A DNA stretch of 64,000 nucleotides from contig NZ_CP036422.1 of assembly GCF_009388985.1 (NCBI RefSeq), positions 372,001 through 436,000 on the forward strand, given 5' to 3'. Of this stretch, positions 38,593 to 47,892 are shown in pieces. This stretch comes from Halioglobus maricola. GTDB taxonomy: Bacteria; Pseudomonadota; Gammaproteobacteria; Pseudomonadales; Halieaceae. How positions within the stretch are numbered: position 1 is the first letter of the stretch; every line of letters begins with the position of its first letter. Position numbers and translations under genes: made by a program. The notes under the pieces are model-generated. The model saw only the letters and a list, made by a program, of their open reading frames with translations, did not search any database and was not told the origin of the DNA.

Positions 38593-40398
38593 CTAATCTG
38601 CGTTCAACGAGATGTCGCCAATCTCGGCAGCGGCCTCTCGAATCGCCTGCCACCCGTGGAGTGCCAGTGCAAAGCCAGCGCAGTATTCGCGCAAGCGATT
38701 CAGTAGTTGGTCGGTCGAAATGTTCTCACTGAAGTCAGCCAGCGAAGCCGGTGTCTGCATCGCAGTGGCAATGTTGTTTGCACTTTGCTGAAGCCAGTCC
38801 TGCCATGCCGGATCCCGGATCGTGCCATCCTGAAGAATGCCCGCTAGCCGGGCGAGTTCGCTCCCCTGGCCTTCAGCGACTTCCTTGCGATAAAGAGTGA
38901 GCAGGCTGCGATCGTCGGTGCTGGCCAGTTCATCCGCGAGTGCGGCGAGGGTGGCGAGTCGCGTTTCGGCGGAGATACCCGACTCATAGTGGGTTCTGTC
39001 GGTGATGTACTTGTTGATGTTGACCTTGCCTTTGCCACTGAGGGCCGGGGGCGCGGTATTTCCAGTGCGGGCCTCGAGTGGTAGGTGGGGAACGCTCCAG
39101 TCGTAGTCGAGAACGGCAGCGCCAGGGTGCAGGTATTCGGTCATGGCGCCGAAGAGATAGTCCTCACCACGGTGAACAGGAAAATAAGGCGGCAGTAGTT
39201 GTGTATTGTCCAGACCTGTCATCTGCGAGATCACCGACATCTTGGTAAAGAGCGGCCTGGGCTGTCCCATCCAATAGTGGCGCGAAGCATGCGCTCCTTC
39301 AGTGCCTCCGGCGTAATTCTGTAGGCGTTTGGTTGACACCGGATCGAGGGTATATATCCAGTTCGTATCGCTGGTGCCGGGGTCCCCCATGCTGCCGGTC
39401 TGGGTTACCAGGACTGGCGATTCGGAAGACCAGAGGCTGAGATAAGCTGAATTTGCGCCCGCCAGGTCGGAGGGGGTGACCGGTTTGCCGTTGAGTTTTT
39501 GGATCGCCTGGCCAATGTTCAGGCCTAGACACTGAGCGTGGCCGCTGAGTGGGTCAAAATCAGCCCGGCTGGTCCGGCCGAGCATCTCCTGCTGATTGGC
39601 GTAGAAGTCGACTTGCCGAGGGGTGTGACCGAATTGGATGCCATCAGTCTTGTATGGCGCCTGGACCGCGGCACAGATTACATCATCGTCCATGATGATG
39701 GCTCTGCGCCCGCTGGAGAGCAGCAGGCATAGATTGCGAGCCAGGCCATAGGACTTTTCGGTGGCCCATTTATCCCGGCCGATCAGAAACCGAATAGCTT
39801 CCTCATGCTGGGGCTGGGCATTGATGAGAGTAGTCATCAGTTGCCGGGCCTCATCTTGGCCGACATAGTGCATGTCTCGAGGGCAGGTGAAATTGAAATT
39901 TTCTACCGCTTCGCGGTTTTGTCTTGCGTTCTCCGGGTCGCGGGAGTCGTCAATCAGGTAGAGGGCTTCGTGGCGCGCCAGATTGCCCGCGTGAAGCATG
40001 GACTCCAGCAGCCTCTTTACCGCGGCGGGACGATCGCATGTGATCACGAACGCACGAACGGGTGGCAAATCTACCGCTGGTGCGGCAGGAGCGTTGAGGC
40101 GTTCGCATACTGCTTCAGCACTAATCAGGAGTCCGGCATTTTGCAGCATGCTGAATACGTTCATTACGTCGGCTTGCTGGCCCTGCAATTCGGGTATTGC
40201 CTGAGTCATTATTTCAGCATGCTGCTCAAGGGTGCGAAATTCACGGCACATCAGCATGGACTGGGCGACCGGCGGCGCCACCATCAATTGGCCATCCCCG
40301 TGTCGGTCTATCAGCAGTACGGCGCCGTTTTGCATGTCCACAGCTTCACATTCAGCGAAAGCATATAGGCCGGAGGCGGACGGTGATTGGTCGGTCAT
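38593..40398 (-). CDS. PqqD-like domain fused to a GT-A glycosyltransferase-like protein
   Basis: Residues about 20-95 (GAVLLIDRHGDGQLMVAPPVAQSMLM ... ADVMNVFSMLQNAGLLIS) have the strand-strand-helices pattern of PqqD-like peptide-recognition domains. From about 112 a GT-A-type domain follows: VRAFVITCDRPAAVKRLLESML, LYLIDDSRDPENARQNREAV, ARNLCLLLSSGRRAIIMDDDVICA with an acidic metal site. A C-terminal helical region (480-601) is unassigned. PqqD-like domains usually bind leader peptides, so the substrate might be a peptide or protein; this is inference. First gene of the minus block, with its own promoter upstream. Confidence 0.6.
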   Translation of the reverse strand: MTDQSPSASGLYAFAECEAVDMQNGAVLLIDRHGDGQLMVAPPVAQSMLMCREFRTLEQHAEIMTQAIPELQGQQADVMNVFSMLQNAGLLISAEAVCERLNAPAAPAVDLPPVRAFVITCDRPAAVKRLLESMLHAGNLARHEALYLIDDSRDPENARQNREAVENFNFTCPRDMHYVGQDEARQLMTTLINAQPQHEEAIRFLIGRDKWATEKSYGLARNLCLLLSSGRRAIIMDDDVICAAVQAPYKTDGIQFGHTPRQVDFYANQQEMLGRTSRADFDPLSGHAQCLGLNIGQAIQKLNGKPVTPSDLAGANSAYLSLWSSESPVLVTQTGSMGDPGTSDTNWIYTLDPVSTKRLQNYAGGTEGAHASRHYWMGQPRPLFTKMSVISQMTGLDNTQLLPPYFPVHRGEDYLFGAMTEYLHPGAAVLDYDWSVPHLPLEARTGNTAPPALSGKGKVNINKYITDRTHYESGISAETRLATLAALADELASTDDRSLLTLYRKEVAEGQGSELARLAGILQDGTIRDPAWQDWLQQSANNIATAMQTPASLADFSENISTDQLLNRLREYCAGFALALHGWQAIREAAAEIGDISLNAD

Positions 40399-40431
40399 GA
40401 GGGGCTCATTACTGGGTGCTGGAAAAGCACA

Positions 40432-40460
40432 ATTTTAGGGGGGCTGACCGGGGGTGTAAA
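40432..40460 (-). promoter_or_regulatory. Strong promoter of the minus-strand island operon
   Basis: TTTACA (-35, 40460-40455), exactly 17 bp, TAAAAT (-10, 40437-40432) on the minus strand, each one mismatch from consensus. The spacer is almost pure G/C. It lies in the 70-bp gap after pdxA, so the genes from 40398 down to 29121 can be expressed apart from lptD-surA-pdxA. A small stem (GTGCT/AGCAC) follows in the short leader. Confidence 0.65.
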
Positions 40461-40468
40461 CCGCGGGT

Positions 40469-41464
40469 CTAGCTCTGATGGGTTGTGGCTGCAAGCATAT
40501 TCGCGGCCATATGTATGGCTGCCTGCAGGCTGCCTGGGTCTGCTTTGCCGGTGCCTGCGAGGTCGAGTGCCGTGCCGTGGTCTACCGAAGTGCGGGTGAC
40601 TGGCAATCCCAGGGTGATATTTACTGCCTGGCCGAATCCGGCATACTTGAGCGTGGGTAGGCCCTGATCGTGGTACATCGCCAGCACAGCGTCGCAATTC
40701 TCCAGTACTTTGGGATTGAAGGCGGTATCCGCCGGCAGGGGGCCGAGCAGCTGCATACCGCCGCTGCGCAACTTTTCCAGCTCTGGAATGATCACATCGA
40801 TCTCCTCTCGGCCCATATGCCCGCCTTCGCCAGCGTGTGGATTCAGTCCGAGCACCGCTATTCTTGGCTCGGCAATAGAGAATTTCTGTTTCAGGTCTGT
40901 ATCTAGAATCCTGAGCGTTTCCTCCAGCAGAGGCCCTGTAATCGCTTCCGGCACATCCCGCAGCGGCAAATGAGTTGTCGCCAGCGCCACCCGCAGCTCT
41001 CGACTGGCCAGCATCATCACAACTCGATCCGTACCCGTGGTTTCAGCTAGTAGTTCTGTATGGCCGGAGAAAGCGACCCCGGCATCATTAATTACAGACT
41101 TCTGTACCGGCGCGGTCACCATGGCGTTGCAGTCGCCCGCGAGGCAGGCATCCACCGCTTGATGCAGTGTTTCCAGTACATAGTGTGCGTTGGCAGGGTT
41201 GAGTTCGCCCGCAACCGCGGGGCAGGCCATGGCGATGGGGTGTACCATGAGCGAGCCCGGGGTCGAGGCCCGGGCAGGGCGATCGGGGTCGAAGTTCTCA
41301 AGCTGGATATCCAGCCCTAGCACTGCGGCGCGCGCGATCAGTAACTCAGGGTCACAAAACGCCACCAATTCCGCGTCCCAGGCCTGCTGAGCAATGGCCA
41401 GGGTAATGTCCGGGCCAATGCCGGCAGGTTCGCCGGGGGTGATGGCAATCCGCGGAATCGTCAC
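40469..41464 (-). CDS. pdxA: 4-hydroxythreonine-4-phosphate dehydrogenase
   Basis: Vitamin B6 (pyridoxal phosphate) pathway: NAD-dependent oxidation of 4-phosphohydroxy-L-threonine. Typical blocks: [13 protein letters not shown] at the N-terminus, the metal ligand in [26 protein letters not shown], and [37 protein letters not shown] near the end. 331 residues, normal. Overlaps surA by four bases. Its usual downstream partner rsmA is 24.8 kb away, beyond the island. Confidence 0.97.
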   Translation of the reverse strand: MTIPRIAITPGEPAGIGPDITLAIAQQAWDAELVAFCDPELLIARAAVLGLDIQLENFDPDRPARASTPGSLMVHPIAMACPAVAGELNPANAHYVLETLHQAVDACLAGDCNAMVTAPVQKSVINDAGVAFSGHTELLAETTGTDRVVMMLASRELRVALATTHLPLRDVPEAITGPLLEETLRILDTDLKQKFSIAEPRIAVLGLNPHAGEGGHMGREEIDVIIPELEKLRSGGMQLLGPLPADTAFNPKVLENCDAVLAMYHDQGLPTLKYAGFGQAVNITLGLPVTRTSVDHGTALDLAGTGKADPGSLQAAIHMAANMLAATTHQS

Positions 41465-42741
41465 TTGATATCGACAAAAGCCTCGTCGCGAATCTGGCGC
41501 AACCAGGCATCCAGTTCTTCCTGGTACTTGCGGTTGTGCAGGAAATTCGTCGCGCGATTGCGAACGGCCTTGCTGGTCATGTCTTCATCTCGGCGATCTT
41601 CAACCTCGATGATGTGCCAGCCAAACTGGCTGCGCACGGGGCTGGAGATGTCGCCGATGGCGGTGATATTCATTTCATTCTCGAATTCCGCCACCATCTG
41701 GCCGGGGCTGGTCCAGCCGAGTTCGCCGCCTTCCTGTGCTGAACCGATGTCCTCGGAGTATTCTTTTGCCAACTCGGCGAAATCTTCGCCGGATTCGGCG
41801 CGTGATTTGAGGTCGCTGACGAGTTCGCGGGCCTCGTCGTCGGTCATGATTTCAGAAGGTTTAACCAGAATATGGCGGGCTTTGGTCTGGGCTACCATCA
41901 TCTGATCGGCGCCGCGATTGTCGGCCATGTAGATCAGGTGGAAACCGCTGTCAGAGCGAATGGGCTCCGATGTCTCGCCTTTCGCCAGACCGGGCGCGGT
42001 ATCGGCAAAGAGCGAGGGCAAGTCTTCCAGCGATCGCCAACCGAGGTTGCCGCCGCTGAACTTATAGGGCCCCGGGGCGCTGACAGCCTTATCAAAGGCA
42101 GTACCGGCGCGGATGCTCGCCAGGACCTTTTCGACATAGGCTTCCACTTTGGCCGTTTCTTCAGCAGAAGCGTCGGGGGATATCGCTAATAGTGCGTGCA
42201 GAATCTGGTACTCGGGCTGGGTCAGTTTCTGACCTTCCTCCGTCTCCAGGAAATTATCGACCTCCTGGTCCGTGATCTCGATGCGCTGATTCACATTGCC
42301 CTGTTGGACCCGGGAAATAATCATCTCTTTGCGCACTTGTTCGCGCAGGGCGGCATAGGACTGGCCCTGTGACTCCAGCACTCCCAGGAATTGCTCGATG
42401 GAAAGGCCGTTCTGGGAGGCGATCCGCTGCACTGCGGCATTGAGCTGGGCGTCAGAAATACGCACACCTACGCGTGCGCCCTTCTGCACCTGAATGCTCT
42501 CGAGAATCAATCGGTCCAGGGTATCACGGACGAGAACATCCTCAGGTGGTGCTTCGATGCCCTGGGCTGCCATACCGTTCTTCGTATCGGCGATACGCTC
42601 GCGCAACTCGCTGGCCATGATGACATCGTCATCGACAATGGCGACCACTTGATCCAGCATCTGTGTCTCTGCCTGTAGGGACGCCGCGCCCAGGGTAAGG
42701 GCGGCAAAAATTGTGCCCCGCAGGATGTTTCTAATATTCAC
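41461..42741 (-). CDS. surA: Periplasmic peptidyl-prolyl isomerase/chaperone SurA
   Basis: Outer-membrane protein chaperone, important for LptD folding. Signal peptide ([22 protein letters not shown]), N-terminal SurA domain (about 30-160: [23 protein letters not shown]), two parvulin PPIase domains (about 175-270 and 285-385; the second has [14 protein letters not shown] and GWTSPGQMV), then a C-terminal helix ([19 protein letters not shown]). Length 426 is typical. Overlaps the end of lptD by 11 bases, so production of the chaperone is coupled to its client. Confidence 0.97.
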   Translation of the reverse strand: MNIRNILRGTIFAALTLGAASLQAETQMLDQVVAIVDDDVIMASELRERIADTKNGMAAQGIEAPPEDVLVRDTLDRLILESIQVQKGARVGVRISDAQLNAAVQRIASQNGLSIEQFLGVLESQGQSYAALREQVRKEMIISRVQQGNVNQRIEITDQEVDNFLETEEGQKLTQPEYQILHALLAISPDASAEETAKVEAYVEKVLASIRAGTAFDKAVSAPGPYKFSGGNLGWRSLEDLPSLFADTAPGLAKGETSEPIRSDSGFHLIYMADNRGADQMMVAQTKARHILVKPSEIMTDDEARELVSDLKSRAESGEDFAELAKEYSEDIGSAQEGGELGWTSPGQMVAEFENEMNITAIGDISSPVRSQFGWHIIEVEDRRDEDMTSKAVRNRATNFLHNRKYQEELDAWLRQIRDEAFVDIK

Positions 42742-45175
42742 TGTCGGTAAAACCTCGAATCATATCTTTCATGATGCTACTAGCTCGGCTGCCGAAGCCG
42801 CCCATACCCTTGAGTACGATCTGAAATTGGGTGGAATGTTCCCGAGTGAGGGTCGGGTCGTCGAAATCGGTAGTACTCTGGCCGCCGTCTGTGTCGTAGT
42901 AGCGCAGATGCAACAAGCGCATCGTCCAGCAGCAGCTATCATATTCCACTCCGAACATATCTTCCACGCTGGTATTGGCCTCCACCGAGTAGTTCACCGC
43001 AGCGAAAACCCGCCAGTTGCGGCCGGCGGGCATATAGACGGAGAAGTGCGCCTGCTCGGTAGGGGTTGTATTGGAGGTGGTGGTTAGTGGGCGGCGATAA
43101 GAATAGCCGATGTTATAGAGGCCCGCTGCACCGCGATCATAGCTGGTCTGGAAGCTGCCGGAGTTCATTTTGTCGGTGTAGGGGTCCCAGATCAGGCTGG
43201 TGCGCAGGCTGAGCCGCTCATTGGGATAGAACGTCAGCTCGCCGGCTAGCTCTGAACCGCCGGTTTCCAGTGGCTCTTCAGTCGGGTCCAGCCGCACCTC
43301 GCGATCGCGGAAGTAGAATATCTGGCCAATGCTGGCGCTGAACTCCTCGCGGCCGTCGTTTTCATCAATGAAGCGGGTGGTCAGGCCCATGGAGAGCTGG
43401 TTGGCGTCGTCGATACGGTCGCGGCCCGAGAAGCGTGTGCCGCGGAATAGTTGGTTGTAGCTGAAGGTCAGCTCGGCGCTGTCAAAGTCGGGCTGGTCGG
43501 TCTGATCGTCGTAGCCGCTATAGAGGTAGTAGAGCCTGGGTTCCAGGGTTTGCAGCAGGCCGCGGCCGGCGAACGAGGTACTGCGGTCGAAATACAGGCC
43601 ACCGTCAATCGTGGTGGTCGCCGCACCGGCGGTCGGGTTGTTGTCCTCGTACTCAAAGTGCTCGTTAAGATCGTAGTGCAGATAGCGATATTTGGCGCTG
43701 GTGTTGAGAAAACCGTACTGCCATTGCATGGGGTAGCTCGCACCCGCTTCGGTATACAGGCGATTGCCGGTAACCCGGTCGTCGTCAGTATCGAAGGTTG
43801 AGTACTGGGCCAGCAGGATAGGGTCGAATTTGAATGGCTCGCCGCTGGGGCGGTAGCGGCCGGTAATCTGGGGCAGCTTTTTGTAGTCGTTGTTCAGGTC
43901 GTCCGCCAGGCTCTGGAACTGCTGCAATTCGAGGTTCGCCATCCATTTGTCACCCAGGTAGTCCAGGGTGCCAAGTTGTAACAGGGCGGTGCGGCGCTTG
44001 GAGTCCAGGCTGGATGTCTCCAGGTCCTTCATGTAGTTGACGTCGCTGGCGCGGCTGTAGTCCACCCGCGAGCGCCAGCGCTGGTCGAACAGGCCGTTGT
44101 GTTTGACCACGCCCAGCCAGCGGTCGTGATTGCGCTCTTCCGGGTATTCGTCTTCATAGCGCTTGTCGTCGTTCATCCACGCGCCGCCCACGGTCCAGGC
44201 ACCGATCAAGGGGTTCAGATAGCGCGCCTTTGCCTCGTGATTGATACCGCGCTCCTGGATAAAACGCGGGGAGTACAGCAGGTCGTAGTCTGGTGCGAGA
44301 TTGAAGTAGACGGGTACCGACACGTCGAGGCCGCCCTTGGTGTCGCTGCCAATATCGGGCCACATAAAACCGGTCCTGCGGCGATCATCCAGCGGGAACT
44401 GCATCCATGGACTGTAGAAGATGGGTACCCCGGCAACGTCTATACGCGCTCCGTGAGCCACGCCCAGTCCTTCCTCGGTATCGAGTTCGAGATTCTCGGC
44501 GCGGATTTTCCAGTCTTCTTCCCCCGGGGGGCAAAATGACAGTTGGCCGTTGTGGACGTGAAGGATGCCGTCCGCATCGCGTTCGATTTCTTCTGCCTGT
44601 CCTTGCAGCCGCTGCTGGTGCAGGACGTAGTCGCTGTACTGGAGTTTGGCTTCGCCCGTATCTGAATCTACCCACGCTTGCTGTGCGCGTAGCAGGAGCC
44701 CCGGTTCGCGCAGTGTGATGCCGCCCTGCAATTCGGCGGTGTTCTCTCCACGGTTCAGAATAGCGCTCTCCGCGCTCAAGTGGCGATACCCCTGCTTCAC
44801 ATTGACCCCGTCTGACAGGGTGATCGTGTTGCCTTGCAGTTGGGTACTTCCGGCGGTGGCGTGAATATCTTCGAGGTCGGGCGATTTGCTGCGGTCCAGG
44901 TGTCCCAATGGGTCGACGTAACTGCCGTCACAGCGAAGACACTGGTCGTCGACCTGTTCCTTGGGTACCTGGCGGCGGTGCAGCCAGTCGAGTCGGGCGG
45001 GGCTCGCTTCGGGATCGAGCTTGCACTCGGCCAGTTCACCCTCGGTATTGGCCTCACAGACCCAGCCGCTGTTATCCTGTGCACTGGAAGACGCGCTGTG
45101 GCCGAGAGCAAATAGCAGCACAGCCAGGCTGATCGGTCGTTTTCGTGTGTTGGGCCGGGCGGGGCTGTTGGTCAT
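42731..45175 (-). CDS. lptD: LPS-assembly outer membrane protein
   Basis: Inserts lipopolysaccharide into the outer leaflet together with LptE. A signal peptide (ISLAVLLFALGHSASSSAQ) is followed by a cysteine-bearing segment, an OstA/LptA-like jelly roll (about 110-230: QLQGNTITLSDGVNVKQGYRHLSAESAIL), then the large beta barrel to the C-terminus with many alternating aromatic strands. Cysteines early (CLRC) and late (YDSCCWTMRLLHLRYY, the conserved late Cys pair) would form the inter-domain disulfides. 814 residues, as usual. First gene of lptD-surA-pdxA. Confidence 0.97.
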   Translation of the reverse strand: MTNSPARPNTRKRPISLAVLLFALGHSASSSAQDNSGWVCEANTEGELAECKLDPEASPARLDWLHRRQVPKEQVDDQCLRCDGSYVDPLGHLDRSKSPDLEDIHATAGSTQLQGNTITLSDGVNVKQGYRHLSAESAILNRGENTAELQGGITLREPGLLLRAQQAWVDSDTGEAKLQYSDYVLHQQRLQGQAEEIERDADGILHVHNGQLSFCPPGEEDWKIRAENLELDTEEGLGVAHGARIDVAGVPIFYSPWMQFPLDDRRRTGFMWPDIGSDTKGGLDVSVPVYFNLAPDYDLLYSPRFIQERGINHEAKARYLNPLIGAWTVGGAWMNDDKRYEDEYPEERNHDRWLGVVKHNGLFDQRWRSRVDYSRASDVNYMKDLETSSLDSKRRTALLQLGTLDYLGDKWMANLELQQFQSLADDLNNDYKKLPQITGRYRPSGEPFKFDPILLAQYSTFDTDDDRVTGNRLYTEAGASYPMQWQYGFLNTSAKYRYLHYDLNEHFEYEDNNPTAGAATTTIDGGLYFDRSTSFAGRGLLQTLEPRLYYLYSGYDDQTDQPDFDSAELTFSYNQLFRGTRFSGRDRIDDANQLSMGLTTRFIDENDGREEFSASIGQIFYFRDREVRLDPTEEPLETGGSELAGELTFYPNERLSLRTSLIWDPYTDKMNSGSFQTSYDRGAAGLYNIGYSYRRPLTTTSNTTPTEQAHFSVYMPAGRNWRVFAAVNYSVEANTSVEDMFGVEYDSCCWTMRLLHLRYYDTDGGQSTTDFDDPTLTREHSTQFQIVLKGMGGFGSRASSIMKDMIRGFTDSEY

Positions 45176-45213
45176 TTGTTATCGGTCTGGGTCGGACGTT
45201 GAATCAAGGGCGA

Positions 45214-45242
45214 ATTCTAAAGCATCCCCTGCCGCTTGTCCG
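45214..45242 (-). promoter_or_regulatory. Promoter of lptD-surA-pdxA
   Basis: CGGACA (-35, 45242-45237), 17 bp, TAGAAT (-10, 45219-45214) on the minus strand, in the spacer shared with divergent amgK. The -10 differs from consensus at one base; the -35 keeps GACA. Confidence 0.45.
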
Positions 45243-45273
45243 GCAAAAATATATGTGTGGAGACATCCTTAAT

Positions 45274-46293
45274 ATGCGGCCAACGCCGACCGATCTGGAA
45301 CCCTGGGCCCGCAATGTCCTCACTCAGCGTGAAACTGGCAGCACCCTGTCGCCACTGACCGGCGATGCGAGTTCGCGCCGGTATTTTCGGCTGAGTATAG
45401 CGGGCGACACCTACATTCTTGTGGACGCACCGCCAGCCACCGAGAAAAACCGGGAATTTGTCCAGGTGCAGCGGTTGTTGGCCGAGGCTGGCATCCGCGT
45501 CCCTGCCATCCTGGGGGTGGATTTTGAGCGCGGGTATATGCTGCTCGATGACCTCGGGGATCGTCTGCTGCTGCCGGAGCTCGACGACGCGAGCGTCGAA
45601 GTTTGCTATGCGAGGGCGTTTGGTTTGCTGCACAAGCTGGCGGCTATCTCGCCCCTGGATGCCGCCTGGCCGCGCTATGACCTTGCCTTGTTGACGGAGG
45701 AGCTGAGCCGCTTCCCTGCATGGTTTGTCGACAAACTGCTCGGTATCGCGGAGCCGCCTGCGAGTTGGCGCGCACTGGAATCCCTGTTGTTGGAAAGTGC
45801 TCTGGAGCAGCCTGAGGTGTTGGTCCATCGCGATTTTCACAGCCGAAACCTCATGCCCCAGACCGATGGCGAACTGGCTTTGATCGATTTCCAGGATGCC
45901 GTGACAGGGCCGGTCAGTTACGACCTGGTCTCCCTGCTGCGCGATTGTTACATACGCTGGCCCAGCGAGAGGGTGGAGGCCTGGGCGCTGCGCTACCTCG
46001 GCGAGGCGCAGGCGCTCGGCAGCCTCACAGACGTCAGCGATGCGCAGTTCATGCGCTGGTTTGACCTGATGGGCCTCGAGCGCCATATCAAGGTTCTGGG
46101 CACCTTTGCCCGCCTCTACCTGCGTGATGGCAAGCAGGCCTATCTGGCTGACATGCCTCTGGTGCTCAACTATGTGACGGAGATGTTGGCGAAATACAGC
46201 GCAGAGTCCACAGCGGTCGCCGCGGCAGCCGAGTGGTTTGAGAGTGAGCTGATGACGGCTGTTCGGCGTCAGCCCTGGGGGGGCTCGGTATGA
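45274..46293 (+). CDS. amgK: N-acetylmuramate/N-acetylglucosamine anomeric kinase (AmgK)
   Basis: Aminoglycoside-phosphotransferase fold: SSRRYFRL (ATP loop), LLDDLGDRLLL, catalytic VLVHRDFHSRNLM (about 187) and metal-binding ALIDFQDAVTGP. With MurU directly downstream it forms the anomeric recycling route (MurNAc to MurNAc-1-phosphate to UDP-MurNAc) found in Pseudomonas, which bypasses the fosfomycin-sensitive step. I start at the ATG at 45274 (339 residues); the frame is open further upstream but is not conserved-looking. Divergent from lptD and coupled to murU by ATGA. Confidence 0.93.
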   Translation: MRPTPTDLEPWARNVLTQRETGSTLSPLTGDASSRRYFRLSIAGDTYILVDAPPATEKNREFVQVQRLLAEAGIRVPAILGVDFERGYMLLDDLGDRLLLPELDDASVEVCYARAFGLLHKLAAISPLDAAWPRYDLALLTEELSRFPAWFVDKLLGIAEPPASWRALESLLLESALEQPEVLVHRDFHSRNLMPQTDGELALIDFQDAVTGPVSYDLVSLLRDCYIRWPSERVEAWALRYLGEAQALGSLTDVSDAQFMRWFDLMGLERHIKVLGTFARLYLRDGKQAYLADMPLVLNYVTEMLAKYSAESTAVAAAAEWFESELMTAVRRQPWGGSV

Positions 46294-46997
46294 AGGCGAT
46301 GATTCTGGCTGCAGGGTTTGGCGAGCGCATGAGGCCTCTTACCGAGCACACGCCCAAGCCCCTGTTACAGGTCGCGGGGGTGCCGTTGATGGAGTATCAC
46401 CTGCGGCGGCTGGCGGCGGCCGGATGTAACGAAATAGTGGTGAACGTCTCGCACCTCGCTGATCAGATCGAAACGTATTTTGGCGATGGTGACCGTTGGG
46501 GCGTCAACATAGCTTACTCCCATGAAGACGAGCCGCTGGAAACCGCAGGCGGAATTCAGCGCGCACTGCCCCTGCTGGGGGATGAAGCCTTCCTCGTGGT
46601 CAATGGCGATGTCTGGATCGACTATCCATTTGAGCAGCTTATCGACTACCAGCTCAAACCCTGGGAGCAGGCTCACCTGGTGATGGTGGACAACCCGCCG
46701 CAACATCCCCTGGGTGACTTTTGTCTCGATGTCGAGGGCCGTGTCAGCGAGCGCCCAGAGCCGCTCGCCGGATATACCTACGCGGGCCTGGCGATGTTTT
46801 CACCGGTATTTTTCGCCCACCTTCGCCCCGGCAAACTGGCGCTGCGACCGCTGCTGGACCAGGCCATTGCCGACGGCAGCCTTGGCGCACAATACTACGG
46901 CGGCGAGTGGGCGGATGTTGGCACACCGGAGCGCCTGAAAGAGCTCGATAAACAGGTGTCGAGCGGGGTGCGTTCCGTGCAGGAACAGGTAGAATAG
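46290..46997 (+). CDS. murU: N-acetylmuramate alpha-1-phosphate uridylyltransferase
   Basis: Sugar-1-phosphate nucleotidyltransferase: [38 protein letters not shown] is the nucleotide-binding start, with the acceptor-metal region [12 protein letters not shown] near residue 100 and [13 protein letters not shown] near the C-terminus. 235 residues lack any C-terminal acyltransferase or hexapeptide, which fits MurU rather than GlmU or RmlA. The amgK pair (four-base overlap) decides the specific call. Confidence 0.93.
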   Translation: MKAMILAAGFGERMRPLTEHTPKPLLQVAGVPLMEYHLRRLAAAGCNEIVVNVSHLADQIETYFGDGDRWGVNIAYSHEDEPLETAGGIQRALPLLGDEAFLVVNGDVWIDYPFEQLIDYQLKPWEQAHLVMVDNPPQHPLGDFCLDVEGRVSERPEPLAGYTYAGLAMFSPVFFAHLRPGKLALRPLLDQAIADGSLGAQYYGGEWADVGTPERLKELDKQVSSGVRSVQEQVE

Positions 46998-47023
46998 CGC
47001 CACCAAAACGAGGACCCATTGCC

Positions 47024-47692
47024 ATGGCCGACTACCTGATCGCACCCTCCATTCTCTCTGCCGACTTTGCCCGCCTGGGCGAAGAGGTCGACAATGTGCT
47101 CGCCGCCGGCGCGGATGTCGTGCACTTCGACGTGATGGACAATCATTATGTGCCTAATCTCACGATCGGCCCGATGGTGTGCAAGGCCCTGCGCAACCAC
47201 GGTGTCACGGCGCCTGTCGACGTCCACCTGATGGTGCAGCCTGTGGATCGCCTGATCGGCGATTTCGCCGAGGCTGGCGCCAGCTACATCACATTCCATC
47301 CGGATGCCTCCACCCACGTCGATCGCTCGCTGCAAATGATCCGCGACGCGGGCTGCAAATCCGGCCTGGTGTTCAATCCTGCTATGGGCCTGGACGCACT
47401 GAAGTACGTGATGGATAAGGTGGACATGATCCTGTTGATGTCAGTCAATCCGGGGTTTGGGGGCCAGTCTTTCATTCCTGGCACCCTCGACAAGCTGCGT
47501 GAGGCACGCGCCATGATCGACGCCTCAGGTTACGACATTCGGCTGGAGATCGACGGCGGTGTGTCGGCGAAGAATATTCGAGAGATCGCGGCCGCGGGTG
47601 CGGATACCTTTGTGGCAGGATCTGCCATTTTTAACCAGCCTGATTACGCTGCGGTGATTGCCGAAATGCGAGCCGAACTGGCCAAGGCTTGA
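47024..47692 (+). CDS. rpe: Ribulose-phosphate 3-epimerase
   Basis: Pentose phosphate pathway TIM barrel, interconverting ribulose-5-phosphate and xylulose-5-phosphate. Motifs: [35 protein letters not shown] with metal ligands, [28 protein letters not shown] and [11 protein letters not shown]. 222 residues. Lies 26 bases after murU on the same strand and 200 bases before trpE, the same neighbour order as in Pseudomonas, where gph also intervenes; gph is absent here. Confidence 0.97.
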   Translation: MADYLIAPSILSADFARLGEEVDNVLAAGADVVHFDVMDNHYVPNLTIGPMVCKALRNHGVTAPVDVHLMVQPVDRLIGDFAEAGASYITFHPDASTHVDRSLQMIRDAGCKSGLVFNPAMGLDALKYVMDKVDMILLMSVNPGFGGQSFIPGTLDKLREARAMIDASGYDIRLEIDGGVSAKNIREIAAAGADTFVAGSAIFNQPDYAAVIAEMRAELAKA

Positions 47693-47716
47693 TACTGGGG
47701 CTTGTCGGCCGGGCGG

Positions 47717-47744
47717 TTGCGATCAATAAACGGCCATGTACAAT
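47717..47744 (+). promoter_or_regulatory. Promoter of the trp operon
   Basis: TTGCGA (-35, 47717-47722), 16 bp, TACAAT (-10, 47739-47744). The predicted start near 47751 is about 21 bases before the leader-peptide start codon. Confidence 0.6.
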
Positions 47745-47771
47745 AGCCTCACCACTTATCCGGAGATAGCT

Positions 47772-47840
47772 GTGCAAACAGCAATGCGTAAAAGCATCGA
47801 CCTGCTGTCGATGCGCGAGGTCACCTGCTGGCGATGGTAG
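47772..47840 (+). CDS. trpL: trp operon leader peptide
   Basis: A 22-codon frame with GGAG six bases before its GTG (an inner ATG at 47784 is the alternative start). Its last residues are Thr-Cys-Trp-Arg-Trp followed by TAG: two Trp codons near the stop, as in attenuator leader peptides. It begins about 20 bases after the predicted transcription start and ends 52 bases before trpE. Ribosome stalling at the Trp codons when tryptophan is scarce would control folding of the following RNA. Confidence 0.75.
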   Translation: MQTAMRKSIDLLSMREVTCWRW

Positions 47841-47844
47841 CCAG
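47794..47844 (+). promoter_or_regulatory. Candidate trp attenuator hairpins
   Basis: Within the leader frame is a perfect 8-bp stem (GCATCGAC 47794-47801 with GTCGATGC 47807-47814, five-base loop), fit to be a pause hairpin. A second stem (CTGGC 47828-47832 / GCCAG 47840-47844) spans both Trp codons, so a ribosome stalled there would open it. I could not find a clear terminator with U-run before trpE, so the mechanism (termination or translation) is open. Confidence 0.5.
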
Positions 47845-47892
47845 GGCCTCCGTTCGACCCCTTTACGCACACTAATTCTCCGAGGAATCCCC

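Noticed and set aside
45217..46086. Minus-strand frame of 289 codons opposite amgK
   Set aside because: Complement of the AmgK catalytic region; no independent family feature.
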